Shown here piece after piece: positions 8,304 through 17,826 of a stretch of DNA of 64,000 bases. The notes under the pieces were generated by a model that was not told the origin of the DNA, ran no database searches, and saw only the letters and a program-made list of their open reading frames with translations. How positions within the stretch are numbered: the stretch's first letter is position 1; each line of letters starts with the position of its first letter. The position numbers were made by a program, and so were the translations under genes. This stretch comes from Gemmatimonadota bacterium (lineage in GTDB: Bacteria > Gemmatimonadota > Gemmatimonadetes > Longimicrobiales > Gaopeijiaceae): assembly GCA_041390105.1 (NCBI GenBank), contig JAWKQO010000001.1, positions 808,001 through 872,000 of the forward strand, in the 5' to 3' direction.

Positions 8304-9602
8304 CTAACGTGCCGACGCGCCCACCTCGGCCCCCACGGCGGTCCGTGCGGGTTCATGAAGCGGTGGATCCGCCAGCATAGCTTCGTAATCCTCTTTCTGG
8401 AGGAGGCGACCGATCACGAGCTTCTGCACTTCACTCGTGCCCTCCCCGATCTCGCAGACCTTCGCGTCGCGCAGCATCCGCTCGACCGGATACTCGCTGG
8501 AGTAGCCTGCGCCGCCCATGAGCTGCACGGCCTGGATGGTGGCCTTCATGCAGAGCTCGGACGCAAACAACTTGGCCATGGCCGCTTCCTTGGTGAACGG
8601 CCGTCCCTGATCCTTGAGCCACGCCGCGTGGTAGGTCAGGTGGCGTGCGGCCTGCAGCTCCGTCGCCAACTCCGACAGACGGAATTGCACGGCCTGGAAA
8701 TCGTAGATCTTCTTTCCGAACTGCTCCCGCTTCTGGGCGTACGCGAACGCCACGTCGAACGCCCCCTGGGCGAGTCCGAGCGAGAGCGCGGCGATGCCGA
8801 TCCGTCCGGCATCCAGGGTCTTCATGAAGTTGATGAAGCCCTGTCCTTCCTGACCAAGACGGTTGGCTTCCGGCACGAACACGTCCTCGAGCAGAAGCTC
8901 GCGCGTGTCCGATGCCCGCCACCCCATCTTGTCCTCCTTCTTCCCCGCCTTCACCCCGTTCATGAAGTCGAGGTCGTCCAGGTGGCCCATCCCCACGCTC
9001 CGTGCCCGCTCGAGCTCGGTGGTGGGCTTGGTGACCACGAAGCTGCTGATCCCGCGAGTGCCCGCGTTGGGATCGGTGACCGCGGTGACCGTGAAGATCT
9101 CGCCCACCCCGGCATGGGTGATGAAGATCTTGGATCCATTGACGCGGTAGCCATCGCCTTCGCGCACGGCGCGGGTGCGAGTGCCTCCGGAGTCGGAGCC
9201 CGCACCCGGCTCGGTGAGACCGAACCCGCCGAGCACGCGGCCGGACGCCAGCGAAGGGACCCAGCGCTCCTGCTGCTCGCGGGTGCCGAAGCTCAGGATC
9301 GGAGACGTGCCCAGCGTGGTGTGGGCGGAGATGGTGATGGCGTGGCTGGCGTCGAACTTGGCCAACTCCTCCACCACCAGGATGTAGCTGCGATAGTCCA
9401 GCCCCATCCCCCCCAGGTCGGCGGGAACCGGCACCCCGAGCCAACCCCGCTCGGCCATGGCGGCCACGTTCTCCCAGGGGAAGACACAGCGCTCGTCCAG
9501 GTCCCGCGCCACGGGGACGATGCGTTCCAGCGCGAAGTCCCGGACCTCGCGCTGCAGGGCCCGATGGGCATCTGTCAGATAGGGTTCCATCGCATCCTGC
9601 AT
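8304..9602 (-). CDS. Acyl-CoA dehydrogenase
   Basis: 432 residues; ATG at 9602, with a second in-frame ATG at 9590. FAD-dependent alpha,beta-dehydrogenation of an acyl-CoA. Family marks seen: GGFGLTEPGAGSD for FAD binding, the GSKIFITHA segment, KREQFGKKIYDFQAVQF, and QLMGGAGYSSEYPVERMLRDAK followed by the catalytic-base region IGEGTSEVQKLVIGR. In short-chain family members the base is Glu in this last region (YEGTxxIQ); here it is EGTSEVQ. The chain-length or branched-chain specificity is not readable, but the neighbouring mutase, carboxylase and hydratase genes favour branched-chain or isoprenoid acyl-CoA breakdown. Confidence 0.92.
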   Translation of the reverse strand: MQDAMEPYLTDAHRALQREVRDFALERIVPVARDLDERCVFPWENVAAMAERGWLGVPVPADLGGMGLDYRSYILVVEELAKFDASHAITISAHTTLGTSPILSFGTREQQERWVPSLASGRVLGGFGLTEPGAGSDSGGTRTRAVREGDGYRVNGSKIFITHAGVGEIFTVTAVTDPNAGTRGISSFVVTKPTTELERARSVGMGHLDDLDFMNGVKAGKKEDKMGWRASDTRELLLEDVFVPEANRLGQEGQGFINFMKTLDAGRIGIAALSLGLAQGAFDVAFAYAQKREQFGKKIYDFQAVQFRLSELATELQAARHLTYHAAWLKDQGRPFTKEAAMAKLFASELCMKATIQAVQLMGGAGYSSEYPVERMLRDAKVCEIGEGTSEVQKLVIGRLLQKEDYEAMLADPPLHEPARTAVGAEVGASAR

Positions 9603-9728
9603 GTACGGACGGGGCCGCAGGCGGCCGCTGGAGCAGCCGATACGACCCCGCGTCCCATAGGCGAGGTCGGTTACCCGTCATGGGTTCTCAGGGTCCGGCC
9701 CCCGCTCCAGCCGGCCGGAGTCCGAGAG

Positions 9729-11183
9729 TCACCAGCTCTGCGCGCCGCACCGGTCGCAGGCGTGGCAGCGGCGCGGAGACCGCTCCCCGAACCAGGCCAG
9801 CAGCTCCCGGCGCCTGCAGCCGCGCGCGCCCAGGAACCGCTCCGCGGCCCGGAGGCCGGCCAGCCCCTGTCGACGCAAGTCCCGCACCGGCCCCAGGTCC
9901 AGGGGGCCGGGGCACACCTCGAGCCGACCCGACTCCCGGGCCCGCACCCCGCCGGCCGCCTGAAGAGCCCGCAGCATCCCGTCCGCGGAGGAAGCGTCCC
10001 AACCGGGAGGAAGCGCGCGGGCGAGGGCGCGCTCGCTGAGCGCTTCGCCCGGCCTGGTGACTCGACGCAGGACACCGTGCAGGGCCAGGACGGTTTCGGG
10101 GGCAGGACGGGACCCCGAGAGCAGGGAGCGCCGCAGGGCCCCATCGCCCGGACCATCCAAGGCGAGGACGTGCGCCTCTTGCCCGTCCCGCCCTGCTCTC
10201 CCGGCCTCCTGGTAGTAGGCCTCGAGGGACGCCGGGAGGCTGTAGTGAGCAACGAAACGGACATCCGCCCGGTCGATCCCCATCCCGAACGCGTTGGTCG
10301 CGACGAGAACGGGATGCCGGGAGCTCAGGAACCAGTCCTGCGCCTCCAGGCGGGCAGCGGCCGGCAGGCCCGCGTGGTAGGGCCGAGCCTCCACACCCCG
10401 GAGCGCCAGCTCGGCCTGCAGCGACCGAACCGTGCGGCGGGTGCCGGCGTACACGATGGCCGCGCTCCAGCGCCCCCGGGCCAGCGCCGCCCGAAGCCTT
10501 GGAACCAGGCACGCGACCTTGTCCGCAGGGGTGGCCGCCCGCTCCACCCTCCACACGAGGTTGGGCCGGTCGAAGCTGGTCACCACCTCCAGCGGGCGCA
10601 CCAGTCCGAGCACGCGGGCGATGTCGCGTCGCACCGCCGGGGTCGCCGTGGCGGTGAGCGCCAGCACGGGGTGACGGCGGGAGGAGCGCCCCTCGAAGAA
10701 GCTTCGGTAAGACGGCCTGAAATCGTTCCCCCACAACGAAATACAGTGCGCTTCGTCAACCACGACGAGAGAAGGAGCCCGCGCCGCCAGGAGGTGTTCC
10801 ACTGCGCCAGTGGTCATTCGCTCCGGGGCCAGGAACAGCAGATCCAGCTCGCCGCGCCGCCCAGCATCCAGGACCCGCCGGTTCTCGCGCTCGCTTTGGG
10901 CCGATGACAATCCCCCGGCCCGCAGTCCGAGTCGACGGCCCCGCTCCACCTGATCCTCGATCAGCGACAAGAGTGGGGACACCACCAGGGTGAGCCCGCC
11001 CCGCACCACGGCCGGCACCTGGTAGCAGAGCGATTTCCCACCCCCGGTGGGCAGGACGCCGAGCGCGTCCCGACCGGCGATCACGGCTTCGATCAGCTTC
11101 CGCTGCCCCGGTCGGAAGCCGGGAAGACGGAAGCGGTCTCGAAGCACTTCATCCAGCGGGGGGACAGCACGAGCGTCGGACAC
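9729..11183 (-). CDS. recQ: RecQ-family ATP-dependent DNA helicase, short form
   Basis: 484 residues. Walker A PTGGGKS at about 45-51, DEAH box at 143-146, ALTATATP (motif III) and the motif V/VI region ATNAFGMGIDRADVRFVAHY...QEAGRAGRDG are intact, so it should be an active 3'-5' helicase. The C terminus ends shortly after a Cys cluster (CHACDRC) that would be part of the RecQ zinc site; no complete winged-helix or HRDC domain follows, so it is of the short RecQ type. It lies within the catabolic block, between the small membrane gene and the acyl-CoA dehydrogenase, with gaps of 47 and 126 bp; no functional link is implied. Confidence 0.92.
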   Translation of the reverse strand: MSDARAVPPLDEVLRDRFRLPGFRPGQRKLIEAVIAGRDALGVLPTGGGKSLCYQVPAVVRGGLTLVVSPLLSLIEDQVERGRRLGLRAGGLSSAQSERENRRVLDAGRRGELDLLFLAPERMTTGAVEHLLAARAPSLVVVDEAHCISLWGNDFRPSYRSFFEGRSSRRHPVLALTATATPAVRRDIARVLGLVRPLEVVTSFDRPNLVWRVERAATPADKVACLVPRLRAALARGRWSAAIVYAGTRRTVRSLQAELALRGVEARPYHAGLPAAARLEAQDWFLSSRHPVLVATNAFGMGIDRADVRFVAHYSLPASLEAYYQEAGRAGRDGQEAHVLALDGPGDGALRRSLLSGSRPAPETVLALHGVLRRVTRPGEALSERALARALPPGWDASSADGMLRALQAAGGVRARESGRLEVCPGPLDLGPVRDLRRQGLAGLRAAERFLGARGCRRRELLAWFGERSPRRCHACDRCGAQSW

Positions 11184-11230
11184 GCTCGGAAGGTGCAGGC
11201 GCCCTGGGGCGGCTCCAGGGACCGACCGGC

Positions 11231-11446
11231 CTACTCCTCCTCGGCCTCCGGCGCCTGCGTCGGCGCGGCCCGGCCCACGAACCGCAACAGGAACGCCACC
11301 AACAGGACGGCGATCGCGATCCAGACCAGGACGCGAGAGGGCAGCATCATTCCCACCAGAGCCAGCCCGGCGCCGAGGACGAACAACGCCGCGCGCGCGA
11401 CGAGGAAGGGTCCTGCAGGTGCCGCGCGCGAGGCCCGGAAGACCAC
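11231..11446 (-). CDS. Small two-helix membrane protein
   Basis: 71 residues from a GTG at 11446, one base after the stop codon of the enoyl-CoA hydratase. Two hydrophobic stretches (about 15-35 and 39-57) separated by a short turn, with a polar Glu-rich tail ending APEAEEE. A longer frame upstream overlaps the hydratase and is less likely. No family recognised. The tight spacing suggests translational coupling to the gene before it. Confidence 0.55.
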   Translation of the reverse strand: MVFRASRAAPAGPFLVARAALFVLGAGLALVGMMLPSRVLVWIAIAVLLVAFLLRFVGRAAPTQAPEAEEE

Positions 11447-11447
11447 G

Positions 11448-12215
11448 CTACCGGGACTGCTTGGCCAAGAACGCGCGGACGCCGGCCTTGAAGCCTTCCG
11501 TGGAGCGAGCGCGTGCGTTGACCTCGGCACCCATCGCCACGCCCTCCGCGAAGGTGCGCCCGTCCTGGTCGTACAGGAGGCGCTTGGTCATGCGGATGGC
11601 CTCCGCCGGCTTGGCCGCCAGCGCCGCCGCCAGCTCCTGCGTCGAGGCGTCGAACCCCTCTTCCGGGAGGAGCCGGGCCACGAGGCCCAACTCATACGCT
11701 CGGGTGGCAGGGATGCGCTCCCCCATCACGGCCAGATCGAACGCGGCCGCCTCGCCCACCTTTCTGCGCAGGATGGCCATGACCATGGCCGGCACGAAGC
11801 CGAGGTTGACCTCCGGATACCCGAACTGCGCCGCCTCGCTCGCGAACACGAGGTCACACGCGGTCGCGAGACCACAGCCGCCGGCGAGCGCACGGCCCTG
11901 CACGGCCGCGATGACGGGAACGGGATGACGGCGCAGGGCCAGGAACAGCGCGCCCAATCGGTTGGCGTTGTCCAGATGTGCGTCCCGGCCCTGATCGAGC
12001 GTGCGCTCCAACTCGGCCAGATCCGCCCCGGCCGAAAAGTCCTTCCCGGCCCCTTTGACGAGGACCACGCGGACGTCGGGATCGGACTCCGCCATGTGCA
12101 ACGCCTCTGAAAGTGCAGCTACCAGCTCGGTGTTCAGCGCGTTGCGCTTGTCGGGCCGATTGAGTGTGAGCGTAAGGACGCCGCCGCTGAGCTCCTGAAG
12201 CAGCACGCTGCTCAC
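11448..12215 (-). CDS. Enoyl-CoA hydratase/isomerase family protein
   Basis: 255 residues, the normal crotonase length. The N-terminal NRPDKRNALN motif and the CoA/oxyanion-hole segments KDFSAGADLAEL and GRALAGGCGLATACDLV are clear. QFGYPEVNLGFVPAMV contains the region where the catalytic Glu of hydratases lies (PEVNLG). It overlaps the upstream AtuA-C-like gene by 4 bp. With the adjacent carboxyltransferase and AtuA-type genes it could act as a methylglutaconyl- or isohexenylglutaconyl-CoA hydratase; that is inferred from the neighbourhood only. Confidence 0.9.
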   Translation of the reverse strand: MSSVLLQELSGGVLTLTLNRPDKRNALNTELVAALSEALHMAESDPDVRVVLVKGAGKDFSAGADLAELERTLDQGRDAHLDNANRLGALFLALRRHPVPVIAAVQGRALAGGCGLATACDLVFASEAAQFGYPEVNLGFVPAMVMAILRRKVGEAAAFDLAVMGERIPATRAYELGLVARLLPEEGFDASTQELAAALAAKPAEAIRMTKRLLYDQDGRTFAEGVAMGAEVNARARSTEGFKAGVRAFLAKQSR

Positions 12216-12586
12216 GGCGTGGCTTCCCGGGGCAGACGTCCGCGCCCGCGCGTGGCCTCCGCCACGGCCTGGGGCACGTCGATCTCCATCCTCAGCAGCG
12301 CGGTGGAGAACACCTTGCCCTGCGCATCCGTCAGGAGCGAGACCGTGCCTCCTCCTCCCAATGCACCGTGCAGCAGGAAGTTCAACGCGTGGAGATTGGG
12401 GAGCTCGAAGCGTTCCACCGCGCCCTTCACCCGGGCACCGAAGTGCGCCTTCACACGCTCCGGCGTGAGTTGCGCGCGCAGCAGCTCGTAGTCTTCGGGT
12501 CGGTAGGCGATGACGCCCACGTTGGCGGTGTCCCCTTTGTCTCCGGAGCGCGCGTGCGCGAGCTGCAACAGCGGGATCTTGGCCAC
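12212..12586 (-). CDS. AtuA C-terminal-domain-like protein (stand-alone)
   Basis: 124 residues. The opening LLQLAHARSGDKGDTANVG is the signature of the C-terminal domain that follows DUF1446/AtuA in larger proteins; here it is a separate gene 4 bp downstream of the AtuA-like gene. The fixed order suggests the two chains form one functional unit. Biochemical role unknown; AtuA-type proteins are required for acyclic terpene utilisation in Pseudomonas. Confidence 0.8.
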   Translation of the reverse strand: MAKIPLLQLAHARSGDKGDTANVGVIAYRPEDYELLRAQLTPERVKAHFGARVKGAVERFELPNLHALNFLLHGALGGGGTVSLLTDAQGKVFSTALLRMEIDVPQAVAEATRGRGRLPREATP

Positions 12587-12590
12587 CGGA

Positions 12591-13973
12591 TCAGACCTCC
12601 AGTACGTCGACGGCGAGATGGGGCTCGACGGCCTCCCGACGGATGAGCGCCGGCCAGTAGGCCACGATTTCCTGCACCGCCGGCCGGCCTCCCGCGAAGC
12701 CCGTGACCGAGGGCGGTCCGGTCAACACCAGCGGAGCGATCTCCCGCGTGAAGCGCTCCACGGCCGCCCGGTCGTGTCCCCGCACCGCGATCCGCAATTG
12801 CACCTCGGGCAGATCCGCGGGTGGCTCCCCGGCCAGATGTCCGTGTGTGGCGTCCCAGCCCACCAGCTCGGTGAGCACCTCATCGAAGTGAAGACCCAGG
12901 CGCTCCAGTCGGGCCCGCAGCACTCGGTCCGCGGCACTCGCTTTGGCGACCGCGTCCGGCCAGGCGTAGACCAGGGTGCCCACCGCCTTCCAGCCGTCCG
13001 AGTACGCCACGGATACCTTGAGGAACTCCGTGGGATGCGCGCCCACGATGCCCCGCACGCCCACGCGGTCAGGGCCCTGTTCGTCCAGCTGGATCGTGGT
13101 GAAATCGGCCACGACGTCCGGCGTGATGTACGAGCGGGGATCCCCCATCTCGTAGACGATCTGTTCGGACACGGTGGCACGGTTGATCCGCCCACCCGTG
13201 CCGGGATGCTTGGTCACCACGAACGTTCCATCGGCCCGCGCCTCGATGATCGGGAATCCGACATTCTCGAGATCGGGTACGGTCCACCAGTCGATCAGAC
13301 AGTTGCCTCCGGAACTCTGCGCCCCGCACTCGTTGATGTGGCCTGCCACTACACCCGCGGCGATCCGATCATAGTCGTCCCAGTGCCACCCGAACGCGTG
13401 GATCATGGGCGCGTAGGTGAGCGCCGTGTCGGTGGAACGACCCGTCACCACGACATCGGCGCCGCCGCGCAAGGCCTCCACGATGGGCCGCGCGCCGATG
13501 TACACGTTGGCGCTCTGCACCCGGTCCCGAATGGTGGAGAGCGGCGCACCGGTCTCCATGTTGGCCAGCGCGTGTCCCTCTTCCAGCAACGTGTCCAGGC
13601 GGTCCATCAGGTCGTCGCCCGTCACCTTGCCGATGCGGGCCCGTCCGCCCACGCCGGCCTCACGCCCCGCCACCACCAGGGCGTCGGCGCAGCCATCCGG
13701 ATTCACGCCACCAGCGTTGGTGACGACCCGCACACCCTTCGCGACGCAGGCCGGAAAGATGCGCTTCATCAGCGGGATGAAGTCCCGCGCATATCCAGCG
13801 TTGGGATCCCTGCCCCGCTGCTTCTGCATGATCGACATCGTGACCTCGGCCAGATAGTCGAGCATGAGGTAGTCGATGGGGCCGCCCTCCACCTGGCGTA
13901 CCGGCGCCTCCAGATCGTCCCCCCAGAAGCCCTGCCCGCTCGCGATCCGGATCACCCCTGTGGTGTCACTCAT
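12591..13973 (-). CDS. DUF1446 / acyclic terpene utilisation AtuA family protein
   Basis: 460 residues. IRIASGQGFWGDDLEAP at the start, DYLMLDYLAEVTMSIM, TNAGGVNPDGCADAL and DVVVTGRSTDTALTYAPM are typical DUF1446 motifs. Usual family proteins carry a further C-terminal domain that is split off here (12212-12586). It overlaps the carboxyltransferase gene by 4 bp, the same association as AtuA with the geranyl-CoA carboxylase subunit in atu clusters. The substrate could equally be a branched-chain acyl-CoA; the exact reaction of this family is not established. Confidence 0.85.
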   Translation of the reverse strand: MSDTTGVIRIASGQGFWGDDLEAPVRQVEGGPIDYLMLDYLAEVTMSIMQKQRGRDPNAGYARDFIPLMKRIFPACVAKGVRVVTNAGGVNPDGCADALVVAGREAGVGGRARIGKVTGDDLMDRLDTLLEEGHALANMETGAPLSTIRDRVQSANVYIGARPIVEALRGGADVVVTGRSTDTALTYAPMIHAFGWHWDDYDRIAAGVVAGHINECGAQSSGGNCLIDWWTVPDLENVGFPIIEARADGTFVVTKHPGTGGRINRATVSEQIVYEMGDPRSYITPDVVADFTTIQLDEQGPDRVGVRGIVGAHPTEFLKVSVAYSDGWKAVGTLVYAWPDAVAKASAADRVLRARLERLGLHFDEVLTELVGWDATHGHLAGEPPADLPEVQLRIAVRGHDRAAVERFTREIAPLVLTGPPSVTGFAGGRPAVQEIVAYWPALIRREAVEPHLAVDVLEV

Positions 13974-15613
13974 GTGCGAACCCCGTCCAGGTGGGGAGGC
14001 AAGGTGAAGGGACCCAGGTGCGGGCCCGGATTCGACAAGCCGGCACGCAGCACCAACTCCAACGCGTCGTGCAGCTCCTCCGGCAGCACGATCGCGTCCA
14101 CGAAGCCGCGCGCCGCCGCGAAGCGTGCGTCCAACTGACGGTCGTACTCGGCGCGCACCGCGTCCATCTTCGTGGTGAGGTCCTCGTCGGGCACCAGTCC
14201 CGCCTCCTTGAGCTTCTCCAGCTGTGCGCTGAACAGGGCCATCACCGCGCTCTCGCCTTCCATCACGCCCATCCGGCCCGTGGGAAGGGAGAGGATGAAG
14301 TCGGGATCGAAGCCCTGACCCGCCATCGCATAGTAGCCGGCACCCGACGCGTGGTTGAGCGTCAGCACCAGCTTGGGCACCGTGGCCGTGGCCATGGCCT
14401 CGACGAAGTGCGCCCCCGCACGGATGATCCCCGAGTGCTCGGCATCGGGGCCCACCATGAAGCCCGACACATCCTGCACGAACAGGATCGGCGTGCGGTG
14501 CCGATTCATGGTCTCGATGAAGTAGGCGATCTTCTCGGCACTCTCCGTATAGACGATGCCGCCGAAGCGCGGAGGCCCCTTGCGGGAGTCCTTGACCATG
14601 CCGCGCGCGTTGGCGATGACGCCCACGGGAATCCCGCGGATGCGCCCGGTGCCACAGACCATCTCCGCGGCGTACTCCGGTTGGAATTCCAGCCAGCTCT
14701 CGTCATCCAACAGGATGTCCAGCATCGCGTGCGCATCGTAGGGCGCGCGGTGGTCCGCCGGGAGCAGCTCGTAGAGGCGTTCGGGCGCCTCCGTCCCGGG
14801 CGTGGAACGCGCAGGCACCGCGCCCGGCGGTGCCGGTAGATCGGAGATCAAGCGCCGGAGCAACAGCAATCCTGCAGCGTCGTCCTCTGCCTTGTAGTGG
14901 GCCACGCCGCTGACCGAGGTGTGCACACCGGCGCCACCCAGCGATTCGGAATCGACGACCTGACCGGTGGCACCCTTCACCAGGTTCGGCCCGCCCAGCC
15001 CCATGAAGCTGGTGCCTTCGATCATGACGATGACGTCGGAGAGCGCGGGCAGATAGGCTCCACCTGCGATACACGGTCCCATCACCGCCGCCAGCTGGGG
15101 CACTCCCAGGTAGCGGCGCATGATGGAGTTGTAGTAGAAGATGCGGGCCGCGCCGTACTGGCCGGGGAACACGCCGCCCTGGTAGGGGAGATTCACGCCG
15201 GCCGAGTCCACCAGGTACACGATCGGGATGCGACACCGCATCGCGATCTCCTGGGCGCGCAGGATCTTGGTGATGGTCTCCGGCCACCAGGAGCCCGCCT
15301 TGACGGTGGCGTCATTGGCCACCACCACGACCTCCCGTCCCTGAGCCCGCCCCACCACCGTCACCACGCCCGCCGCCGGAGCTTGTCCGTCGTAGAGATC
15401 GTGGGCCACCAGCAAGCCGATCTCGAGCACGGGCTCGCCCGGATCCAGCAGCTGTGTGACGCGCTCGCGGGCCGTCAGCTTTCCTTGAGCGTGCTGACGT
15501 GCGCTCTTCTCCAGACCTCCACCCAACTCCAGGGTGGAGCGCAGGGCCTTGAGCTCCTCCGTGAGCGCCCGGAGTCGACCGACGCCTGCGGTCCCGGTTG
15601 TCGGTGCCGTCAC
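13970..15613 (-). CDS. Acyl-CoA carboxylase, carboxyltransferase (beta) subunit
   Basis: 547 residues, typical of methylcrotonyl-/geranyl-/propionyl-CoA carboxylase beta chains. Motifs: GKLTARERV near the N terminus, YLVDSAGVNLPYQ, the oxyanion glycines in GPCIAGGAYLPAL and, in the C-terminal half, LFVQDVSGFMVG and NHASGAGYYAMAGQGFDPDF. It transfers CO2 from carboxybiotin to an acyl-CoA. No biotin carboxylase/biotin carrier alpha subunit is encoded next to it in this window, so the partner must come from elsewhere. SGAGYYAM resembles the methylcrotonyl/geranyl-type beta subunits more than the propionyl type. Confidence 0.92.
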   Translation of the reverse strand: MTAPTTGTAGVGRLRALTEELKALRSTLELGGGLEKSARQHAQGKLTARERVTQLLDPGEPVLEIGLLVAHDLYDGQAPAAGVVTVVGRAQGREVVVVANDATVKAGSWWPETITKILRAQEIAMRCRIPIVYLVDSAGVNLPYQGGVFPGQYGAARIFYYNSIMRRYLGVPQLAAVMGPCIAGGAYLPALSDVIVMIEGTSFMGLGGPNLVKGATGQVVDSESLGGAGVHTSVSGVAHYKAEDDAAGLLLLRRLISDLPAPPGAVPARSTPGTEAPERLYELLPADHRAPYDAHAMLDILLDDESWLEFQPEYAAEMVCGTGRIRGIPVGVIANARGMVKDSRKGPPRFGGIVYTESAEKIAYFIETMNRHRTPILFVQDVSGFMVGPDAEHSGIIRAGAHFVEAMATATVPKLVLTLNHASGAGYYAMAGQGFDPDFILSLPTGRMGVMEGESAVMALFSAQLEKLKEAGLVPDEDLTTKMDAVRAEYDRQLDARFAAARGFVDAIVLPEELHDALELVLRAGLSNPGPHLGPFTLPPHLDGVRT

Positions 15614-16029
15614 GTGGAGAGGACGTCCTCACTCCGCGATGCAGCCCACTCGCGGATATAGGTGACCGCGTCGCTGGTGGGCGATCCCGGCCCGAACAGC
15701 CGTCCGATTCCCATGGCCTCCAGCCGTTGGCGGTCCTCCTCGGGAATGATGCCCCCGCCCGTGAGCAGGATGTGATCGGCGCCCTCCTGCCGGAGGAGCT
15801 CCTGTACGCGCGGAAACAGCGTCATGTGCGCCCCGGACAGGATGGACATGGCCACCACGTCCACGTCTTCCTGGATGGCCGCGGCCACGATCATCTCGGG
15901 CGTCTGGTGCAGCCCGGTGTAGATCACCTCGAAGCCGGCGTCCCGGAAGGCGCTGGCGATGACCTTGGCACCCCGGTCGTGTCCGTCGAGGCCGGGCTTG
16001 GCCACGAGCACCCGAATCGTTCGGTCCAT
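15610..16029 (-). CDS. B12-binding subunit of an acyl-CoA mutase
   Basis: 139 residues from the ATG at 16029; the open frame extends 36 codons upstream without similarity. DGHDRG (residues 15-20) is the DxHxxG motif whose His replaces the lower ligand of cobalamin, followed by SILSGAHM and LLTGGGIIPEED, the standard Rossmann B12 fold. It is the separate C-terminal domain of the mutase encoded 28 bp upstream, and it overlaps the carboxyltransferase gene by 4 bp. Confidence 0.94.
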   Translation of the reverse strand: MDRTIRVLVAKPGLDGHDRGAKVIASAFRDAGFEVIYTGLHQTPEMIVAAAIQEDVDVVAMSILSGAHMTLFPRVQELLRQEGADHILLTGGGIIPEEDRQRLEAMGIGRLFGPGSPTSDAVTYIREWAASRSEDVLST

Positions 16030-16057
16030 GCCTTTCGTTCGTCCTTGTACGGGCGGA

Positions 16058-17773
16058 TCAGAAAAAGACCGGTTCCTTGTAGCTCCCGAACACGCGCTCC
16101 ATCGCATGACGGATCTCGTAGAGCGTCGCTTCCGCACGGGCGCATTCCAGAATGTACGGCACCAGATTCTCCTGGCCCCGCGCGGCCTGCTCCAGTGCTT
16201 TCAGCGTCTCCTCCACACGCGCCGCGTCACGGCGCGCCCGCAACTCGGCCATGCGGGCCCGCTGCCGCTGCTCCACACCCGGCTCGATCTTCAGGGTGTC
16301 GATGGACACGTCCTCGTTCCCTTCTTCGAAGTCGTTGACGCCGACGATCGTGCGCGCCCTCGCCTCGATCTCCTTCTGTTGCTGCATCGCCGAGCGCGCG
16401 ATCTCCGACTGAAACCAACCCTGCTCGATCCCGGGCACCACGCCGCCCAGCTCGTCGATGCGCCGGAAGATGGCTTCCGCCTCCGCCTCCAGCTCGTCCG
16501 TCAGGGCTTCCACGTAGTAGGAGCCCGCCAGCGGATCGATGGTGTTCGGCACCCCCGTCTCATAGGCCAGGACCTGCTGCGTGCGCAGCGCGATGCGGAC
16601 CGCCTTCTCGGTGGGCAGCGCCAGCGTCTCGTCCATCGAGTTCGTATGAAGGGACTGGGTCCCGCCCAACACCGCCGCAAGCGCCTGGTAAGCCACCCGC
16701 ACGATGTTGTTCTCCGGCTGCTGAGCGGTCAGCGTGACGCCAGCCGTCTGCGCGTGCGTGCGCAGGCGCCACGACTCGGGGCTTTGCGACCCGTACTTCT
16801 CGCGCAGCGTGCGCGCCCAGATGCGACGGGCCGCCCGGAACTTCGCGATCTCCTCGAAGAAGTCGTTGTGCACATCGAAGAAGTAGGACAGCCGGGGCGC
16901 GAACTCATCCACGTCCAGCCCGCGGGCCATGCCCCGCTCCACGTATTCGAAGCCGTTGCGCAGAGTGAACGCGAGCTCCTGGGCCGCCGTGGCGCCCGCC
17001 TCACGAATGTGGTATCCGGAGATGGAGATGGGGTTGTACTTGGGGGCGTTCTCGGAACACCACTGGAACATGTCCACGATCAGGCGCAACGCCGGGTCCG
17101 GCGGATACACCCAGGCGTGCTGCGCCTGGTATTCCTTCAGGATGTCGTTCTGGACCGTTCCCCGCAGCACGGACGCGTCGATGCCCTGGCGCTCCGCGGC
17201 GGCCACGTAGAAGCAGAAGAGGATGACCGCGGGACCGTTGATGGTCATGGAGACCGACACCTGGTCGAGCGGGATGCCCTCGAACAGCCGCTCCATGTCG
17301 GCGAGCGAGCTGATGGCCACGCCACACACTCCGACCTCTCCCAACGAGCGGGGATGGTCGGAGTCGTAGCCCATCAGCGTCGGGAAGTCGAAGGCGACCG
17401 ACAACCCGGTCTGGCCGTGGTCGAGCAGGTACTTGTAGCGGGCGTTGGTCTCCTCGGCCGTCGCGAACCCGGCGAACTGGCGCATGGTCCAGAGACGGGT
17501 GCGGTACATGGTGGCGTAGGGTCCCCGTGTGAACGGGTACTCGCCCGGTAGCCCGGTCCGGTCCAGATAGGGCTCGCCGTTGACGTCGAGGGGCGTGTAG
17601 AGGGGTGCCACCTCACGGCCCGACACGGTGGTGAACAGCGTGTCGCGCTTGGGCGCACCTTCGTAGCGCTCGTACCAGCGGGCCAACTCGCCGCGAAGGC
17701 GCCGCACCTCGGCTTCTCGCTCCTCCAGCTCGGACTCCAGCCGGCTGAGCGCGTCCTTCTCGACAATCGACAT
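16058..17773 (-). CDS. Methylmalonyl-CoA mutase-family large (catalytic) subunit
   Basis: 571 residues, matching the stand-alone TIM-barrel subunit found where the B12 domain is separate. TMRQFAGFATAEETNARYKYLL, GQTGLSVAFD, MGYDSDH and ISISGYHIREAGATAAQE are substrate- and cofactor-site motifs. Coiled-coil-like residues 5-35 form an N-terminal extension. It interconverts carbon skeletons such as methylmalonyl-CoA/succinyl-CoA. SVAFDFPT rather than the common SVAFDLPT is a small deviation, so an isobutyryl-type substrate is not excluded. The B12 subunit is the next gene and the MeaB chaperone gene lies 53 bp upstream. Confidence 0.92.
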   Translation of the reverse strand: MSIVEKDALSRLESELEEREAEVRRLRGELARWYERYEGAPKRDTLFTTVSGREVAPLYTPLDVNGEPYLDRTGLPGEYPFTRGPYATMYRTRLWTMRQFAGFATAEETNARYKYLLDHGQTGLSVAFDFPTLMGYDSDHPRSLGEVGVCGVAISSLADMERLFEGIPLDQVSVSMTINGPAVILFCFYVAAAERQGIDASVLRGTVQNDILKEYQAQHAWVYPPDPALRLIVDMFQWCSENAPKYNPISISGYHIREAGATAAQELAFTLRNGFEYVERGMARGLDVDEFAPRLSYFFDVHNDFFEEIAKFRAARRIWARTLREKYGSQSPESWRLRTHAQTAGVTLTAQQPENNIVRVAYQALAAVLGGTQSLHTNSMDETLALPTEKAVRIALRTQQVLAYETGVPNTIDPLAGSYYVEALTDELEAEAEAIFRRIDELGGVVPGIEQGWFQSEIARSAMQQQKEIEARARTIVGVNDFEEGNEDVSIDTLKIEPGVEQRQRARMAELRARRDAARVEETLKALEQAARGQENLVPYILECARAEATLYEIRHAMERVFGSYKEPVFF

Positions 17774-17826
17774 GATGCCCCCTGTGGGAATCCCGGAAAC
17801 GCCCCCCCGGGAGCGCCCGGATCGGC

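Noticed and set aside
8178..10907. A 909-codon plus-strand open frame
   Set aside because: It is the antisense shadow of acyl-CoA dehydrogenase and recQ, Arg/His/Pro-rich with no family motifs, and arises from high GC content.
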